DNA of 64,000 nt, taken from the NCBI GenBank assembly GCA_030770425.1, contig JASJFT010000107.1, positions 62,001 through 126,000 on the forward strand, given 5' to 3'. The position numbers were made by a program, and so were the translations under genes. Source of the stretch: Darksidea phi (Eukaryota; Ascomycota; Dothideomycetes; Pleosporales; Lentitheciaceae). Of this stretch, positions 11,380 through 22,626 are shown one piece after another (positions within the stretch are counted from its first letter, which is position 1; each line of letters starts with the position of its first letter). The notes beneath the pieces were generated by a model. The model saw only the letters and a program-made list of their open reading frames with translations, had not been told where the DNA came from and ran no database searches.

Positions 11380-13519
11380 CATAACGACCTGGGAATACGA
11401 ATCTGGGATGAGCTCAAAGGTTGCCTGTATCGGTGCGACAACATTCGAAAAGAAGGTTTCCCGACAAGAAGGTTGCTCAAACGTGTTCATGGCGGCTGAG
11501 CCGGGAAACAAAAACTTCAAACACACATCAACTGCGTTTCCATAGAAGATCCCGGCGTCTTGCAAAAGCTCTGGTATCTGATCGTTCGCGGCATCGTAGT
11601 CATCAATAAGGTTTGTAGCCCCTGGTGGTGATTGGGATGGGTTTACCGGTAGGTGGCTGCCATTCTTCCTGGATTTTCGAGAAGGGTTTGTTGAGACCGG
11701 GCCCTATGAGACGGATAGCTAATGTATGTAGTGTTATGTTTTGGATTTGCTTGTTTTGAAATTAGGCGCTCGATGTTACTCCGTTTGTGGGGTCGCTGGG
11801 ACTTCCACCGGTTGCTTGGAGGGAACAAAGTTGTAAGAGCGGTAAGGATGACTGGATAGGCGCGGTGTGACGGAGCCTGTTTCATGCTCTAGGAAAAGAT
11901 GGATTCCCTCATTATCTAATACTTCCTTCAGCCAAGGTGTGTCACAAAGATGAGGCATAGCCTAGGTAAGGGCTGAGGCGATGCCGAAGCGTTGCTTGCG
12001 ATTGAGGGCAAGCCGACGATTGGTAACTTGGTCGACTACCCTAGACAATAGTGCATGTGGGTGCATTGTTCGCTTCGTACCCGCCGGGCTAGAGCTGGTA
12101 GAACGATCCATAGACACTACACGAACCTGCTAGTAATAATACGAAGTCAGTAAAGCTTATTCAGAGGTCTCGAAACTGGCGTCTCGTATAGAAGTGGTAC
12201 GGTCATGCGCAACGCATCGAGACTCTAGATCTTTAATCTTAGCCGTAGAGTTACGTACCTGTTTCCAGGGGCCCGACGCTGGCACAAGAATGCATGTGAG
12301 AAGGGATCGGTAGACTTGTGGAGTCCGTAACACCGTGCAAAGCTGCATTGGGGTGACCATTGTAGCAAGCCGAGAAGCTACTGATGTATTCGTACCGCTA
12401 GTTTGGCATATAGGCGCTAAGAACGTTAGTGTAAAGCTTCAGACAATGGCGAAGATATTGACCTAGCGAAAGTCTCGAAGAAGGGGCTTTGGCCTTTCTT
12501 AATTCGTCTCTCGTGATATGTATACCTAATATGCGGACTCCTTTTTTCTTAGATCGCAAGGGCTAAATTGGCGCGGTATTGGCATTTCAGGGAGAATTAG
12601 ATCTCGTTGGCGGTGATAAAGCTGCCTGGTTTTGGGGTGTAACGTTGGGAGCTGGTTTGACCTGCTCGATGCTCGCGGACACGGTCTTCCGGGAGGGGTA
12701 TTGCTACCATTGGGGCGAAGTGCTTTTCTAGAGGAAATAGCCATATAGAATGTTTCGTAAGAAGCACAACAGCCGCATCGCAAGCTAGAAGTCATCGCTG
12801 TACGCAACGCTCGGACGGTTTCTCGGACCTCCATGATCCGATCCCCGTCAAAACACTTCTGGATAAGGTTGATGATGTGGTGCTCTCTCTCGGACAAAGC
12901 CTCGCGCTTATTCAACCCGCAATTTTGGAGTGCAGTATTCCATTTGTGCAGCTGGTCGAATATCTCTTTCCGTTTCTTTCTCCCAAAAGTTCTCCTTACC
13001 CTTCGCCATTCCCAGCTCATCCGCTCAGATTGCGCAGCCGTCCAGTTCGGCTAGTTTCGTCTCCACGTTAGTCAGATACTCTTAATATACGCTCAAGCCT
13101 CACTTTAAGGACTACCAATAAGGGTTACAGGATAAGGCCCAGGCGCCCCGCGTTGGCATTTGAGACAAAAGAAACGCACCCATAGGTCCTTGAACGTCGG
13201 GGTAGAGGTCTTTCGCCATTTCATTCATCAAAGCATTCATTTGGCGAAGCATGGCCATGAACTGCTTCGAATGAATGGGTGGCTACTCTGAAGTACATCT
13301 TCGATTTCAGCCATCGTAGTAAGATCGGAGACTTCCAAGTCAAGATCAGCAAGTGTGGTATAGAGTTGTTGCTTTTGCAAAAAAGATCTCGTCTTTGATG
13401 GATTCGATGGCCTCTCTCCAGTACCGCGTGTCCTTCGCTATGTCGCATACTCTTTGGTAGTTGTCCAACGCATATACAATGAGAGGGACGGCGCCGAGGA
13501 CGACCCCAGCAATCTTCAT
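11380..13519 (-). pseudogene. DUF7580-family gene remnant (minus copy)
   Basis: Blocks of one dothideomycete family appear in order on the minus strand but in different frames. The N-terminus at 13519 reads MKIAGVVLGAVPLIVYALDNYQRV. A central block follows with RRVRRTFGRKKRKEIFDQL and WNTALQNCGL (about 12850-13020). Next are LNRKQRFGIASAL near 12000, DTPWLKEVLDNEGIHLFLEH (about 11870-11950) and ITLHTLAIRLIGPGLNKPFS (about 11660-11730). The C-terminal block GIFYGNAVDVCLKF and VVAPIQATFELIP ends the series (about 11400-11550). At least three frame changes and internal stops separate them, so no full protein can be made. The family has no proven role; it often co-occurs with HET/STAND-type genes. 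It lies back-to-back with a second copy at 14059. Confidence 0.75.
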
Positions 13520-13632
13520 GATTGCTAGCGATATTGGTGTGTCGGATCTATTGTTGATGTCGACTAAAACCCTGGTTCCAGAGGAGAGGTGGATGTCGCA
13601 AGGCTGACTGACTTCCCACCTTCAACTAAACA

Positions 13633-13708
13633 GCCACCTGAGTATTACCTTAAGCATCCTCTGGGTATATAATATACTATATAATGAATTTAGATACTCA
13701 GGGGTGGC
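13633..13708. repeat. Short imperfect inverted repeat with A/T-rich centre
   Basis: GCCACC-TGAGTATT at 13633..13646 faces GATACTCAGGGGTGGC at 13693..13708, with a two-base gap. The centre is rich in TATATAATATACTATATA. This could be a tiny MITE remnant or a cruciform-type A/T island between the two divergent DUF7580 remnants. Confidence 0.4.
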
Positions 13709-14058
13709 CTTCTAGAACCACTTAGAGGATATATTAGCATGTCTCAGCCTTGGTAATGAAGCCGCCTTGGAAATGATTAAACACTCCGCGCACCTAAATC
13801 GGTACTAGGGTGGTTTAACTAACAAGTTCCGGCAAGCAATGTCGAAAACTATGGATTATACTGAGAGAGCATTCGCATGGTATATACTATTTAGGATAAC
13901 ATCTTCTACGGCTTGAGAATGGCCATAACGAACGATGTATATATAATTTACGTAACTTGAGTACAGATTTCATGACTAACTTGCGACGTCAGCTGAAGGA
14001 AGAAGGTCTACCCGTAGTAGTAGTAAGACACGACTAGACTATCTCGGCCTCGAAAAAG

Positions 14059-15257
14059 TTGAATAAGTACAAGCCAGATAATGAAGCGTGGCGTATAATT
14101 CTCAGCATAAAGCTAAATCCGGTTCGCAAGTTACTTGACCAACCCGGAAGAGAAATTGTGAGACTGAAAGCTCTGGTTGGATCCATGGGAGATGAAAACA
14201 CCGCACCAAACCAAGATTCGGACGTCCCAAAATCGCTTTTAGAGACCCCTATCATTGTTTCTTATGCGAATGAAGTTCAAGCCTTGACTACGCATCTTTA
14301 CCATGTGCTAGACCCAGTTCCTGCGAACAAAAGGACCATTCATCAATATTTCGACTATTGCCAGACCCTCAAGAGCTAGTAGCAGAACCGCCACTCAGTA
14401 ACCCAACGATGTCGGCAAAGCGCCATGGCTTTATGTTTGAAGTTGTGTATGACCATTACAGCCTGCGGCCGTTTGTAGCTACGTTGCAACTGATAGAGAT
14501 TCGTGAAGAGTCTCAGACATGGAAATTGGATGTTCCACCTTGTCAGCACTGGCTGGGAAGCCCTGGGTCCAACTGCAGTATTCTCCTGATAACGAGCCCT
14601 ACCTTTTGCTACGACACGGAGTTTCCGTTTACGCCCCGCTTGACACAAGCCGAGAATGCAATCGCTAGGTACCGCGTTACGCTACTAACCGACGAGGCAT
14701 TTTCGACGTCCAGCTTGAAAGATATCTTGGCTACTGAATCGATATTAGAGCGACGGCATCGTTACAAGATCGCCCTTACTTTGACAATGCCATATCCTCA
14801 GCTCTTCTCCACACCGTACGCCAGCACCTTGCTGCAGAAAGACAAGGTAAGAATTCGTTTTCTATTCGTAGATGAAGTGGATCTATTGGTGGTGACGCCT
14901 AATGAAGGCCCTGAGGAAGATGCAGTAGAAATGCTTACTAATTTTCGGGCCTTTGGGATTATTCTACTAGACCTTGCTTTCGGTCAGCAACTGGAGAATC
15001 ACCCCTCCACAAGAAACTTACTGTTGATAATCTAGACAAAAGAAGTTTTAGGCATGCCGGCTGCCATGCACTGGAGCCATAGTGTTGTGAAAGAAGTGGG
15101 AGAGAACTACGTTACCGCTGTGCAATGGTACCTTAATGATCCTAGTGTCACACCCCGGAATTGGGTTCAGGAATGGTGGCCTCATGTTATTCGGCGACTA
15201 CTCGCCCAGAATGACTGTCGTGAACTTCTGATGGTCGCCTCGGATGAAGATTATTGA
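14059..15257 (+). pseudogene. DUF7580-family gene remnant (plus copy)
   Basis: The open frame 14358..15035 encodes the DUF7580-type C-terminal region: RHRYKIALTLTM, then STPYASTLLQKDKVRIRFLF, then FGIILLDLAFGQQLENHPS. It stops at a TAG (15033..15035). The same frame then continues 72 codons to 15257 with family-like sequence (GENYVTAVQWYLNDPSVTPR, VQEWWPHVIRRLL). An upstream frame 14059..14379 (NKYKPDNEAWRIILSIKLN) probably supplies the N-terminal part but sits one frame off. So there is at least one frameshift near 14358-14379 and one premature stop. The copy is diverged from the minus copy. Alternatively, an unrecognised intron spans the TAG; I see no convincing donor. Confidence 0.65.
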
Positions 15258-15456
15258 GATTCGCAATCCGTCAAACGACACATGAGCTCAACTTTCCCGT
15301 TGGACACACCCGCATGGTATAGTTTACGGTAAGAGCGCTGCAGGGTGCGGCAATGAAGGAGTTGGCTTCTTGGAATTAATGTGATCTGGAAGACCGCGAT
15401 GAGGGCATCTCACTGGACGGCCAGTTTACGAGCACCAAGCAAATGAAGCGGAGAAA

Positions 15457-15810
15457 ATGACCAAGACAGAAATTGAGAAGATGCATCAAGATCATGAGAT
15501 CGTGACAAAACAGGTGACTGCGCTGCAGAAGGTTGTGGCTGATATGAGGCCGAGGTGGATGGTGCTATTGGAGCGAGTTACGGAGAAGTCAAAGAGCAAG
15601 GAAGATAGTATTAAGAAGGATGAGACAAAAATGCGTATTAAATTGTTGCATAGCATTGATATCGAACGATGGAGGTTTGAGTTGGACGGCCGGGCCGGCC
15701 GCTGTGTAGGGGTAGGGGTAGCGGAGGCATGGACAGCGAAATGGAACAGTGCTTGTCGGCTCTGGAATGAGATCGGTCAATTGAGAAAGCATCTGAAGCC
15801 CACTCGCTGA
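15457..15810 (+). CDS. Hypothetical helical protein
   Basis: This 117-codon open frame is rich in Lys/Glu and predicted helical in its first half (TEIEKMHQDHEIVTKQVTAL). No family is recognised. An opposite-strand frame at 15589..15945 is equally open, so coding status is doubtful. It may be debris of the neighbouring DUF7580 remnant. Confidence 0.2.
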   Translation: MTKTEIEKMHQDHEIVTKQVTALQKVVADMRPRWMVLLERVTEKSKSKEDSIKKDETKMRIKLLHSIDIERWRFELDGRAGRCVGVGVAEAWTAKWNSACRLWNEIGQLRKHLKPTR

Positions 15811-16551
15811 AACTAGCAATGCAGTAGCAGCCTTAATGTTCCAGACCCTGCTAAGAGAATCAGAAAAGGAGGTGATGCTATGGATGGCTGAAGTAGCTCC
15901 GGCAGGAGCTTTTTTTGTATTTGTAGCCATAGTTCGCTCCATCATGGTGGTTGTGTTGTGGTAACAAAGTCAACATGATTACGAGAGCCCAAGTTCTGTC
16001 ATATTATAGTGCACATACATCAGAAAATTTATGATCTCTATGGTTTTGCTGATCTTCGGATTAACTGCAAGTCGCATTTGCACATTCTTCGCATTTATAA
16101 ATAAAACCCCATTGACACCTTCACGTTTTAGGGGAAACCGGTGTAAGTAGCCCTAGTTATTCCTTCGCACGGTGTCTCTGCATTGTTCCTTCAAGCACTG
16201 CGTGTTATAGCTACGTTGTCGACGGATGTTGTTGCCAGTCTCACGATTGTGGCTGCGGCCAACAGGCGCGGCCGTTCTCATCAAAACCAACTTCGCCTCC
16301 TGTTTCCAATACCTCGGGACCGTTAGAAAGGTCCACGTCGTCTATGTGGTTCAGGCGCGAAGTTATAAAAAGATGCGCCAACTCTCTTCACACCTCGTGC
16401 GCCTTGGTTGGAGCTGACCTCGTCCTTTAACGATGCGCGGTCCAGTGTACTCAAGCTGAGAGGTTGCGCTTCATTCTAGAAGGGTATTTGTTTTCGATGT
16501 TGGTTTCGTTGCTGTTATACTGCCAAATTGATGTTGATGACGTAATGCATT

Positions 16552-18242
16552 TCAGCCGTTAGCCGCAGAGGATATTTCGTCCCTCGCAAGCACGCGATCC
16601 CTGGTCTCTTGGCTGAGAAGTTTTTTGATCTCATTCTCGACTCGCTCGAATTCAGACTGAAGTGAGTCGGCACGCATGGGGCTGCTTGAATCGTCTGCAC
16701 AGAGCTCTCTGACGATCGAGTTAGCGGGAAGTGAGTCGGCACGCATGGGGCTGCTTGAATCGTCCGCACAGAGCTCTCTGACGATCGAGTTAGCGGGAAG
16801 TGAGTCGGCACGCATGGGGCTGCTTGAACCGTCCGCACAGAGCTCTCTGACGATCGAGTTAGCGGGAAGCTCTGCCGTTACTGCGCTGGGCTGTCTTGAA
16901 AGAGACGGAGGTGCGGCAACCGGCATGCCAGGGACGCTGACACGAGCAGAGACTATATGTCCTCGTCCGTCGACGGCGTAGATCTCGAGGCACCCCTCAC
17001 GCTCCCTTATCGATAGGGATATTCCAGAGACTTCCTTGGCCGTGTATCCCAATGTCGAGTCCCATTTGAGCGTCTGCTCCTGGCAGGTGAGCCCCCCTTC
17101 ATATGCGCCACGAAGTGTGAGGAGCCTCATCATGCCATTTTCCACCGTGACGAGAAAGTGGCCGTTCGAGGTCACAGCCGCCGTGTGCATATATCTACCA
17201 GTAACGTTCTCCGGAAGAGCCCTCCAATGCGATGTGGGAGCATCCAATGCGTCCTCAGACTTCTCCATTGGCGCTATGAAGCTTCGGCGCATTTGACAGC
17301 CGTGTTTCTGGTCCACCGCGCAGAATATATAGGGTCTACCGGATGGCGATTCGAAGATGGAGACGGATGCTATTTCGCCTCTATGTCGCTACCTACGTTA
17401 GCGAAAGCCTATAGTGCTTGGATGAGGTCGCTTACAGTGGTGTTTTGCCTGGATCCGCTGTCGAGCTCCCAGCTGCAGGCCGTAATCGGGCGGGCAAATT
17501 CGCGAGGGCGAACGTCCCAGCAAAAGATCCGATTATCTGAAGTCACTCCAAACACAATAAATCTGTTCTTGCGAACAAATTGCGAGAAACCAACGCTTTG
17601 TAAAGAGCTGGTATTTTGAGCGCACTTCAAGATTGTGCGAAAGTTGCGTTGGGCATTCCAGCAAGGGATACGGGCGTACTGAAAGAGCTTCACACCATTC
17701 ACCCCTTCCCCTCCAACAGCAATCCATGCTGTGGCGCTTTGGCATGTGTCGAGAGATTCTATCTGCATTATCGACACCGATTTTGGCGTCCAAGTTTGGT
17801 TTTGGTCCAAGCGCACGGCTTCCAAGACATTTTCCTCGATACTCCCAGCTTCTTTGTACTCGTACACTATCAGGCGATAATGCGTCACCACAGCAAGGAG
17901 AGCATCAGAGACAGCGATCGATCGTACCTTTTCATGTTTCGACTGCATCTTAATGGAAAATTTCGTCTTGGGCTTGATCTCTTGCGTGAGATTCTCGTGA
18001 CATAAATCGTAGAGTCGTATCTCCGACGAGGTAGCGACCGCTAGCCATCCGGTTGCTGACATGGCGGTTGATATGACCGTGTTGGCGTCGCGATGGAATA
18101 TCGAGGGTAGCCAGCCTTGCTGTTGCAATCGGGTGTTCGAAATCAAACCTAACGAAGCTGGGAATGTCGGAAAACGCTCGTTCATCAGGAGCTGTCGCTC
18201 TCGAGAAGCCCGCGATGACGCGTATGAGTTTGTCCGGGCCAT
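16552..18242 (-). CDS. Beta-propeller (WD40-like) protein with 23-residue tandem repeats
   Basis: Two open blocks on the minus strand belong to one protein. 17409..18242 (277 codons) starts MARTNSYASSRASRERQLL; 16552..17316+ continues with GRPYIFCAVDQKHGCQMRRS. Blade-like stretches recur (TGWLAVATSSEIRLYDL, NRFIVFGVTSDNRIFCWDV, NGHFLVTVENGMMRLLTLRG), fitting a WD40-like propeller found in dothideomycete hypothetical proteins. A GTAAGC donor follows codons for QNTT near 17427, but neither acceptor near 17380-17390 restores the downstream frame. An unseen splice site, a sequence error or a frameshift is therefore needed. The C-terminal part holds three copies of a 23-residue unit (LPANSIVRELCAD...) encoded by a 69-bp repeat. 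The function is unknown. Confidence 0.65.
16661..16867. repeat. 69-bp tandem repeat, three copies
   Basis: Units start at 16661, 16730 and 16799 and are almost identical, with single differences such as TCT/TCC and AATC/AACC. The period is a multiple of three and lies inside the coding frame of the minus-strand propeller gene, adding 23 residues per unit. This is a length-variable coding minisatellite. Confidence 0.92.
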
Positions 18243-18876
18243 GTTAGAGGAGGGTGGGTGGGTTGGAGCATATACTGTGCCTAGAAAGACCCTATCGCAA
18301 AGCTCTGCTCGAGGTGCTCAGAGGTACAGTCGGACTGCGAGCGGTTCCCAAGGTTCCGGAACTATCTAGAGACGTTTCCAGAGCGAGCACTTAACTCTGT
18401 AGAAGAAGGCATATTATGATTCCTTTTGGTGAGCGTAGAATTCGGGGATGGTGACTAGGGTAAGCGGGCCACACCACATGGGAGTTTTTCATTGGTGGCT
18501 CGCCGTATTTATCTTCGTAAAACCAACACAACGGTTGCCTAATATTTGTGGCGTCCAGAAGAATCCATGTACGTGGTGGCTTAGCGCGCCCACAGCGCCG
18601 GATCCGTCATCCCATGGCGTAGCTAAGATAAGGCAGAAGGGCAAAAATCCCTCTCCCGCATATTGGTCTAAGCCCCCACCCGGTCAGGCAAATCTGAGGC
18701 CGCCAGCCTTCTCGTATGGTCGAGGGCTGAGCGGATGCCTACCATGCGACTCGGTCTCTCGTAGGCTTAGCTTCAATTAATATGATGCTAAAGGGAACCT
18801 GTTGTGCTCCTTCGAACCTGAGTTCCCTTGGACGCAATCCATCTGTGGAACGGCTAGTCGAAGCTCCACAACCACA

Positions 18877-21493
18877 ATGGTGAATCACTACGAGCACCTC
18901 GATCGGGCACTTAGAAGGCCACACCTCACTGGTAACTATCCTGTTCGGTGGTAATAAACGCTGCTCACGCGACTTCACTAGGCATCGGTATAACTGGCGG
19001 CATAGGTGCTGGCATCTATGTCATGTCTGGCTCTTTAATCACCCTTGCTGGATCGCTTGGAGGGCCTATCAGCTTTGTCGTTGCTGGTAGTATATCGGCT
19101 TGCGTGGTGTATACTCTCATTGAGATGGTGACAAGTCGCCCATTGACAGGCGCGCTCATTGATCTGCCTCACACTTTCTTGGACCCTGCGGCCGGATTCG
19201 CCGTAGCCGCATCGTACTCGTAAGAATCACTTCCATGTATTGCACTCCGAGTATAAGTTGACTGATGTACTTCAGCCTTGCAAACATCATGTCGATGGCA
19301 ACGCTTACAGCACAATCGGCGGAATTGACGGCACTCTTGAAAGACAAGCCGGAAAAGCACTCACCGGAAGTGGAGGTCGGCATCAACATTGCGTTCATCG
19401 CGTTGACGACCTTTTCCCACTGTCTCGGAGTCAGGGTACGTTTTCTCGTGACCTTTCCTGGTAAGGATACCGGTTGACATTGTCTTAGCTGTACGGCAAG
19501 ATTGAAAGGGTGAGTTAAGCCGCTTACTACGATGGCCATACGCTTCTAAATTACCTAAGGTCATTATGATTTTTAAGCTTTGTCTGTACGTCCTAGTCTG
19601 CATCATATCGCTAGTTATCAATGTTGGAGGTATGTCACTTGTAACGTAGTAATAACGTGTCTAAATGCTGTACCTAACGCGCCGCTACTAGGCGCTGGAC
19701 AGCGTGGAGGGCCGCATAGAGAGTCTTATCGCGCAAGTAAGAAGATCTTATCTCCGACAATGTACGTATACTTACACTGTTGTGGTAGACTACACATCTT
19801 ACGCCTTTCCTCCTGGCTTCGTGCCTGCGGGCTTCAGTAGCACAAATGCCGATCTTATCCGGCCTAGTGGCGTCTCCGATGTCGACTTTGGTCTTTCAGG
19901 TGGCGGAGGTCGTTTGTTTGGCTTTCTGTAAGTCTTAGTGAAGTGCCTGGCAGCAAGCCCCACTGACACTAACTAGGACTGCCGTCACTTTGGCTATGTT
20001 TACCTGCATGGGTGGCGAAATGGTTGCCATGGCCGCAGGAGAGGCGAAAGAGCCATGGAAAGACATCCCTATCGTGATGTCCTTTGTCTACCTCGTTCCG
20101 TTCACCCTCAATCCGTTGGTGCTTATGGCGGGTGCCGCGAACGTAAACTACGCAGATCCCAACCTGCCGAATACATGGAGTGCAGACAGTGGGAAGATTA
20201 CCATGTCTCCGTTCGTGGTCGCTGCCCAGTCGTCTGCGTTGTGGGCTACCGCTAAAGTGTTGAACCTCTTCTTCATCATCACGGCCTATACTGCCGCGTA
20301 TGCTCTCGGATATTCCAGAATGGTGGATATTCTACTAACCTATGATAGAAACACCGCACTGTATCTGGCCTCGCGAGCTGTCTTTATGCTCGCGCAAACT
20401 TATCTGCCTAAGAGAGCGGCGGATTTGTTCGGTAAGACCAACAACGGCCACACTCCGCTCGCCGCCATTCTTTTGTGCTCAGCATTTGGATTTATATCCC
20501 TTGCGGGCCTCAGCAATCACGCGTTTTCCCAGGTATGTGCATCTGAACCTTTCGTAAGTCACTTGGCACTAACTCGTTGTTGCATAGCCTCGTCAGACTA
20601 TGTCGGCGTTTTATACCGGCTCTCTAGCCTGTGTTTACGTGTGCGAATGCTTTACTTTCTTGAAATTCAAAGCTGGGTACGTTCTAGGAATTATTTACTC
20701 GCACCCAACGTTATGCTAACGCGGACTTCCTAGGCTGCGCATGTTTGAAAAACGAAAGCTACTGAGTCGAAACGACCCACTCTACATTGAGAAAATGTTT
20801 AAATCCCGATGGCAGCCCCTACCGGCTTACGTCGGTATGGCCGGATGTATGTTCGTCATTGTATGGTCTGGTATCCCGCCGCTGTACATCTTATGCGCAA
20901 AGTCAAGCCTTACAGATACTACACATCTGAAGAGTAGCGTCGCACTCGCGTGCGATGTACTCGGCGCATGGATTGGAGTTCGTAATGCCCATTCTTCTGT
21001 CCATGCAAAGCTCAAGTCGACGCTAATATATCAACAGCCCCTTTTCTTCGCAGCCTTCTACCTTGGCTACAAATACATCACACCCCGTTCCTTTAGCGTC
21101 GAAATCTGCAACCTTACACTCGGTGACTACGTCCTTGGCGATCTCGCCGTCATCGAAGGTGAAGATCCTACCGCCTCCCACCCCCATCCTAATGACCGCC
21201 GACTCTCTGGGTCTATACAATCCATAAGTGACCGCGATCCGATCGAGATGTTAGCATGGAGGTGGAGCATCACCTCCCATTATACTGCTCCTATCGTTCC
21301 TCTCTCTTCACCTAGCGCCCTTGCGCCCGAGGAGTTTGATACCAGAGAGGAAATGGATGTGCAGGAAGAACGTGACGCGCAAAGGGCGAGGAGGGAGGAG
21401 CGCAGGAAGATCAATGGATTGTTGGAGATGAGGCCAAGCCGGATGGATAGAGCATTGGCGAGGGAGTTGTGCAGTTGTATTATATCACAGTGA
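18877..21493 (+). CDS. Amino-acid permease (APC superfamily)
   Basis: Twelve exons (18877..18931, 18982..19219, 19276..19435, 19489..19509, 19560..19629, 19692..19736, 19789..19927, 19977..20297, 20349..20532, 20588..20676, 20734..20977, 21038..21493) join in frame to 673 residues. The protein begins with a RALRRPHLT-type lead-in to TM1, GIGITGGIGAGIYVMSGS. Family hallmarks follow: SRPLTGALIDLPHTF, GGEMVAMAAGEAKEPWKDIP and NTALYLASRAVFMLAQTYLP. About 12 membrane segments are visible. Yeast relatives import amino acids at the plasma membrane; the substrate here is unknown. The N-terminus before TM1 is only about 19 residues, short for the family, so an upstream exon may be missed. The charged tail after residue 560 is long and carries a basic stretch (RARREERRK). 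Confidence 0.88.
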
Positions 21494-22091
21494 GGGCTCA
21501 GGATGAATCACTGTGAGGAAATAGAAGTGAAGACTGCATTGATTGTGAGGGCTCGGTATGAGAGCAGCTTATATAGAGGAGAATGAGGCGTAGCAGCCCG
21601 GGGTAGCTGTATGAGCTAGCCTGATATATTATTGCTGATAAGGTTAAGTGATGCGTCTCATTAGGGTTTATAGCAGAAAGCAGAAATATTGTAGCCTTTA
21701 TATGTCACTTTATAAGTCCCGGCACGAATTGGCGTTCTCTATTAGAATCCCTTCTATTAGTTCTCGCTCTGGCCTTGTGCAAGACTTTTCATGTTTCAAT
21801 AATTTTCATATTTTACAGGATGTGCAATAAACCGTGATATCGGCCGAAGTAAATGATCCTTCAGCACATTACCGTCCGTGAGATTCAGATTAGCATCAAA
21901 CCTTGGACGATGTAGAAGCAAGAGTTATACCCCAGCCTTCAGGTGAAATGTCGTAGGCCGTGTGATAGTCGCGATACTCTAGCATAGTCTAGCCTCTTTT
22001 AGACTATCGCTTCCTCTGCCCCCCCTTGACGTACACACACGTACCCCTGGATCTGAATAGCATCCCTTCCTACAAGTCTCTACAATTCGTG
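21494..22091. other. Intergenic region downstream of permease
   Basis: This is 3' flank of the permease gene. It includes A/T-rich stretches around 21620-21830 with no recognisable gene or element ends. Confidence 0.4.
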
Positions 22092-22322
22092 ATGGCTTCC
22101 AAAGCAGGCACATACAAGAAAAAGCGAGACCGAACAAAAGACGCAAGGAAAAACACGGAAGCAGGAGGACCAACCCGGGTACTCATCTGAAGATTCGACA
22201 ACGATCTCCCTGACGCCTCATTTGAGGACTCAGAAGGTAATGCCCCAACGGATTCCATCCACGGCCGGCGAAGCGAAACCAAGAGGCAGTGGGATGCCCA
22301 TCTTAGTGACCAACCCGTCTAG
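22092..22322 (+). pseudogene. Short lysine-rich reading frame broken by TGA
   Basis: An ATG-started frame encodes MASKAGTYKKKRDRTKDARK and continues to a TGA at 22188..22190. It then stays open in the same frame for 43 codons (DNDLPDASFEDSEGNAPTDS) to a TAG at 22320..22322. The charge pattern is protein-like across the stop, and a CGA-to-TGA change would explain it. The product is not recognised; it may be the N-terminal relic of a longer, possibly mobile-element-related gene. Confidence 0.3.
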
Positions 22323-22626
22323 ATGCTAGGTGAACTGAGAATGGGCTGATTTTCAGAGGTGGCAAGATCTTCCATGTTCGAAGGCATCACCTTATAGGAT
22401 TGCGTGTTGAGAGTTGTTTTGGGATGAAGGATGAGTAAGCAAACGCAGCTTTGCCAGGTCTTGGCAAGCGTCGTCATGGCGCATGAAACCGTCCCCAAGC
22501 CACAGCTCATGCGCAACACTGCGTCCACGCTCAAAGTCAACAAACTACTATAGGCTGATTGACCCCTTTTTTTCATCTTCACGCTCTCCAAGTCACGCGA
22601 ACTCTTTCTTCATCCCACCAACCACC

